DNA of 6,057 nucleotides from Euryarchaeota archaeon UBA596. Lineage in GTDB: Archaea; Thermoplasmatota; Poseidoniia; Poseidoniales; Poseidoniaceae. The notes below the pieces were generated by a model. That model had not been told where the DNA came from. It made no database searches and saw only the letters and a list, made by a program, of their open reading frames with translations. Shown in pieces: positions 4,477 to 6,057 of this stretch (position 1 is its first letter; every line of letters begins with the position of its first letter). The stretch is from NCBI GenBank assembly GCA_002498205.1, contig DAGQ01000088.1, positions 1 through 6,057 on the forward strand, in the 5' to 3' direction. Made by a program: the position numbers and the translations under genes.

Positions 4477-6057
4477 ATGAATTCAACACAAATATTAGAT
4501 GAAGAATTAACTCCGATTAAATCAATGGGTACTTTTATGATGCTCATTATACTTGTTTTTTCTGCATTTCCAACCATAGTTGCTGATGTGGCTATCGCTC
4601 AAGATTCTAATGAAGAATCTGGTAATGATCCTGCCGATGTTTGGAGCCCTGAATATGTAAATCAAGTTCACCCTTGGGGTGGTGACGATAGAGCACAATT
4701 CAAAGCATATCATAGTTATTTTAGTCTTAAAGACAGAATGATGAAACTTACTGAAGATACAAATAATCGAGTAGGATTTGACATAATTGAATTCCATGAA
4801 GGAATGAATGGTGGATTAAATAAAAGAGGGCAAGAAACGACTATAGATACATACGAAGGTTGGTTTTACAACCATGCATCTCCGTGGGTAAAGATTACTG
4901 GAGGTGGTGAAGAACTTGGAGGAATTGATGGTGGAGAATGTAATATGTTCGTTGGAGATTGTGGAAATTATGCAGATATTCCTGATGTACAAATGGTAGG
5001 AAATTTCCATGCAAGAGAATGGATGTCATTTGAAGTGCCAATGATGTTTCTAGAACTAATTGCACATTATTATGATACTGCGGGAATAGATAATGATGGA
5101 GATGGACTAATCGATGAAGATCCATTTGGAGATATGGATGGAGATGGAATCCTTGATGATGATGGTGATTGTACAAGTTTAGCCCCATCCTTCCAAGATA
5201 GTAATGGCGATGGTGATTTATGTGGACCAGGGGATCTGGGTGTTGATGAAGATTTTTCTGAACAATGGATTACAGACCTAGTAAATACCAGAGAAATTTA
5301 TCTAGTTCCTATGTTGAATACTGATGGTCTACGGTATGATATGGAAGAATACTGCGGACCAACTGCTTGGGAAAACTGTGCTACAAGCGGATGGAGAAAG
5401 AATCTCAGAGATAATACCGTAACTGGAGTCACGCCAATCCCAGATATTGACGAGGAAGTTGATGAAGGATGTGATGGAGTTGATCTAAACAGAAATTTCC
5501 AATTTGAATGGGGTGCACCACTGGGGGCAACTGGACCTCTATTCCCTGGAGCTTGCTATGCAGGTCAAAACAACGATGTGTATAATGGCCCAGTAGACGA
5601 TACAGATAATGACGGTGATGGACAAATCAACGAAGATCATGTCGATGGAAACGATGACGATGCAGATGGATTAGTAGACGAGGATTGGTGGGGAGGTAAC
5701 TCGGAACCAGAAACTAAATTCATTCAAGATTTAACTGAAATGAATGATGATGACGGAGATGGTGGTTCAGATTTTGGTATTACTTTAAGTTGGCACTCAT
5801 TTTCTGAACTCGTATTATATCCTTGGGGGCATTGTACGGGCTGTCAAACTGACGATCATCTAGAATTAATTTATCATGGAGATAAAATGGCTGAAATGAC
5901 AAGTTATGAGAATATACAATCATCAGATCTTTACCCCACTACTGGAGATTATTGTGATTGGCAATATGGAGCGCATGGATCTTATTGCTATACAATGGAA
6001 ATAGGAACTGCTTTCCATCAACAACCTGAAGACATAAATTCTATCGCTTTAGAAAAT
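4477..6057 (+). CDS. Secreted M14-family metallocarboxypeptidase with inserted calcium-binding loops (3' end outside window)
   Basis: The frame is open from ATG 4477 to the window edge (527 codons, no stop); no in-frame start lies upstream before a TAA at 4444. Residues about 18-38 are a hydrophobic signal segment ending at AIA/QD (about 41), so the protein is exported; a Glu/Asn-rich linker follows. The catalytic domain has the full carboxypeptidase A set: zinc ligands H178 and E181 in FHARE and H440 in SWHSFSE; substrate-binding R307 (WRKN) and N338-R339 (GVDLNRNF); Y486 matching Tyr248 (LYPTTGDY); and the general base E508 (YTMEIG) with exact 13-residue spacing from DW at 494-495. The position equivalent to the pocket residue 255 is Cys493, so specificity is unclear. 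Known members remove C-terminal residues from peptides outside the cell. The domain is longer than usual because Asp-rich loops interrupt it (205-249, 374-403, 422-434). Several cysteine pairs suggest disulfides. The missing C-terminus may hold further domains. Confidence 0.92.
   Translation, partial: MNSTQILDEELTPIKSMGTFMMLIILVFSAFPTIVADVAIAQDSNEESGNDPADVWSPEYVNQVHPWGGDDRAQFKAYHSYFSLKDRMMKLTEDTNNRVGFDIIEFHEGMNGGLNKRGQETTIDTYEGWFYNHASPWVKITGGGEELGGIDGGECNMFVGDCGNYADIPDVQMVGNFHAREWMSFEVPMMFLELIAHYYDTAGIDNDGDGLIDEDPFGDMDGDGILDDDGDCTSLAPSFQDSNGDGDLCGPGDLGVDEDFSEQWITDLVNTREIYLVPMLNTDGLRYDMEEYCGPTAWENCATSGWRKNLRDNTVTGVTPIPDIDEEVDEGCDGVDLNRNFQFEWGAPLGATGPLFPGACYAGQNNDVYNGPVDDTDNDGDGQINEDHVDGNDDDADGLVDEDWWGGNSEPETKFIQDLTEMNDDDGDGGSDFGITLSWHSFSELVLYPWGHCTGCQTDDHLELIYHGDKMAEMTSYENIQSSDLYPTTGDYCDWQYGAHGSYCYTMEIGTAFHQQPEDINSIALEN
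5089..5223 (+). repeat. First cluster of Asp-rich calcium loops within the M14 domain
   Basis: Residues 205-249 contain three D-x-D-G-D-G type units (DNDGDGLIDED, DMDGDGILDDD, DSNGDGD) of the thrombospondin type 3/EF-loop class. At DNA level they appear as GATGGAGATGG-like direct repeats. The cluster sits between the HARE zinc motif and the N-T-D-G strand, so it is an insertion in a loop of the catalytic domain rather than a linker. Calcium binding is inferred from the motif. Confidence 0.75.
5596..5685 (+). repeat. Second cluster of Asp-rich calcium loops within the M14 domain
   Basis: Residues 374-403 hold three further Asp-rich units (DDTDNDGDGQINED, then VDGNDDDADGLVDED). They lie between the N338-R339 motif and the third zinc ligand H440. 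A shorter Asp-rich stretch, NDDDGDGGSD, follows at 423-432. These probably bind calcium and stabilise the protein in seawater-level calcium; this is inference from motif and setting. Confidence 0.7.

Noticed and set aside
4522..5188. Three minus-strand open frames opposite the M14 peptidase gene
   Set aside because: The plus strand encodes an unmistakable M14 domain; the antisense products are low-complexity (His/Leu/Ile-rich) shadows.
5089..5223. GATGGAGATGG-type direct repeats considered as a CRISPR array or DNA-level tandem repeat element
   Set aside because: Units are short, imperfect and in frame, encoding D-x-D-G-D-G calcium loops; there are no constant repeats with unique spacers.

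Overview
The window looks like genomic DNA from an uncultivated marine euryarchaeon, most likely a low-GC member of the Poseidoniales (Marine Group II) or a relative. This is inferred from four things: two archaellin-type (class III signal peptide) proteins, a cis-prenyltransferase with the archaeal/eukaryotic-like MDGNRR start motif, Shine-Dalgarno and TTG start usage alongside TATA-like boxes 25-40 bases ahead of genes, and a secreted M14 metallocarboxypeptidase loaded with Asp-rich calcium loops. No rRNA, tRNA or other phylogenetic marker is present, so the placement is tentative.

Layout: (a) 1-441 (+) is the 3' part of a very AT-rich, Lys/Asn-rich gene resembling the C-terminal half of a GT-B-type surface-polysaccharide enzyme. 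(b) 479-1114 and 1124-2326 (+) form a tightly coupled pair of archaellin-like filament subunits. The second carries a complete PA14 domain inserted in the middle of the archaellin-like fold. This is the most unusual object in the window. (c) 2328-3110 (-) is a cis-prenyltransferase (UppS family) that meets the archaellin pair head-on with one base between the stop codons. (d) 3170-4408 (-), just upstream of uppS on the same strand, is an unrecognised protein with a weak resemblance to the aminoglycoside-phosphotransferase/kinase fold and a C-terminal two-helix membrane hairpin. (e) 4477-6057 (+) runs off the right edge and encodes a secreted M14 carboxypeptidase with every catalytic residue in place and calcium loops inserted between the catalytic motifs. 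It diverges from (d) across a 68-base gap with one central TATA-like element.

Taken together this is a cell-surface neighbourhood: a polysaccharide enzyme, filament subunits with a probable glycan-binding module, the enzyme that makes the polyprenyl carrier for surface glycans, and a secreted peptidase. A plausible but unproven reading is that the archaellin pair builds a thin adhesive filament that binds sugars on particles or other cells, while the peptidase digests protein there. No archaellum motor genes (arlH, arlI, arlJ), tRNAs, CRISPR arrays or transposases are visible. No gene-free stretch exceeds 70 bases.
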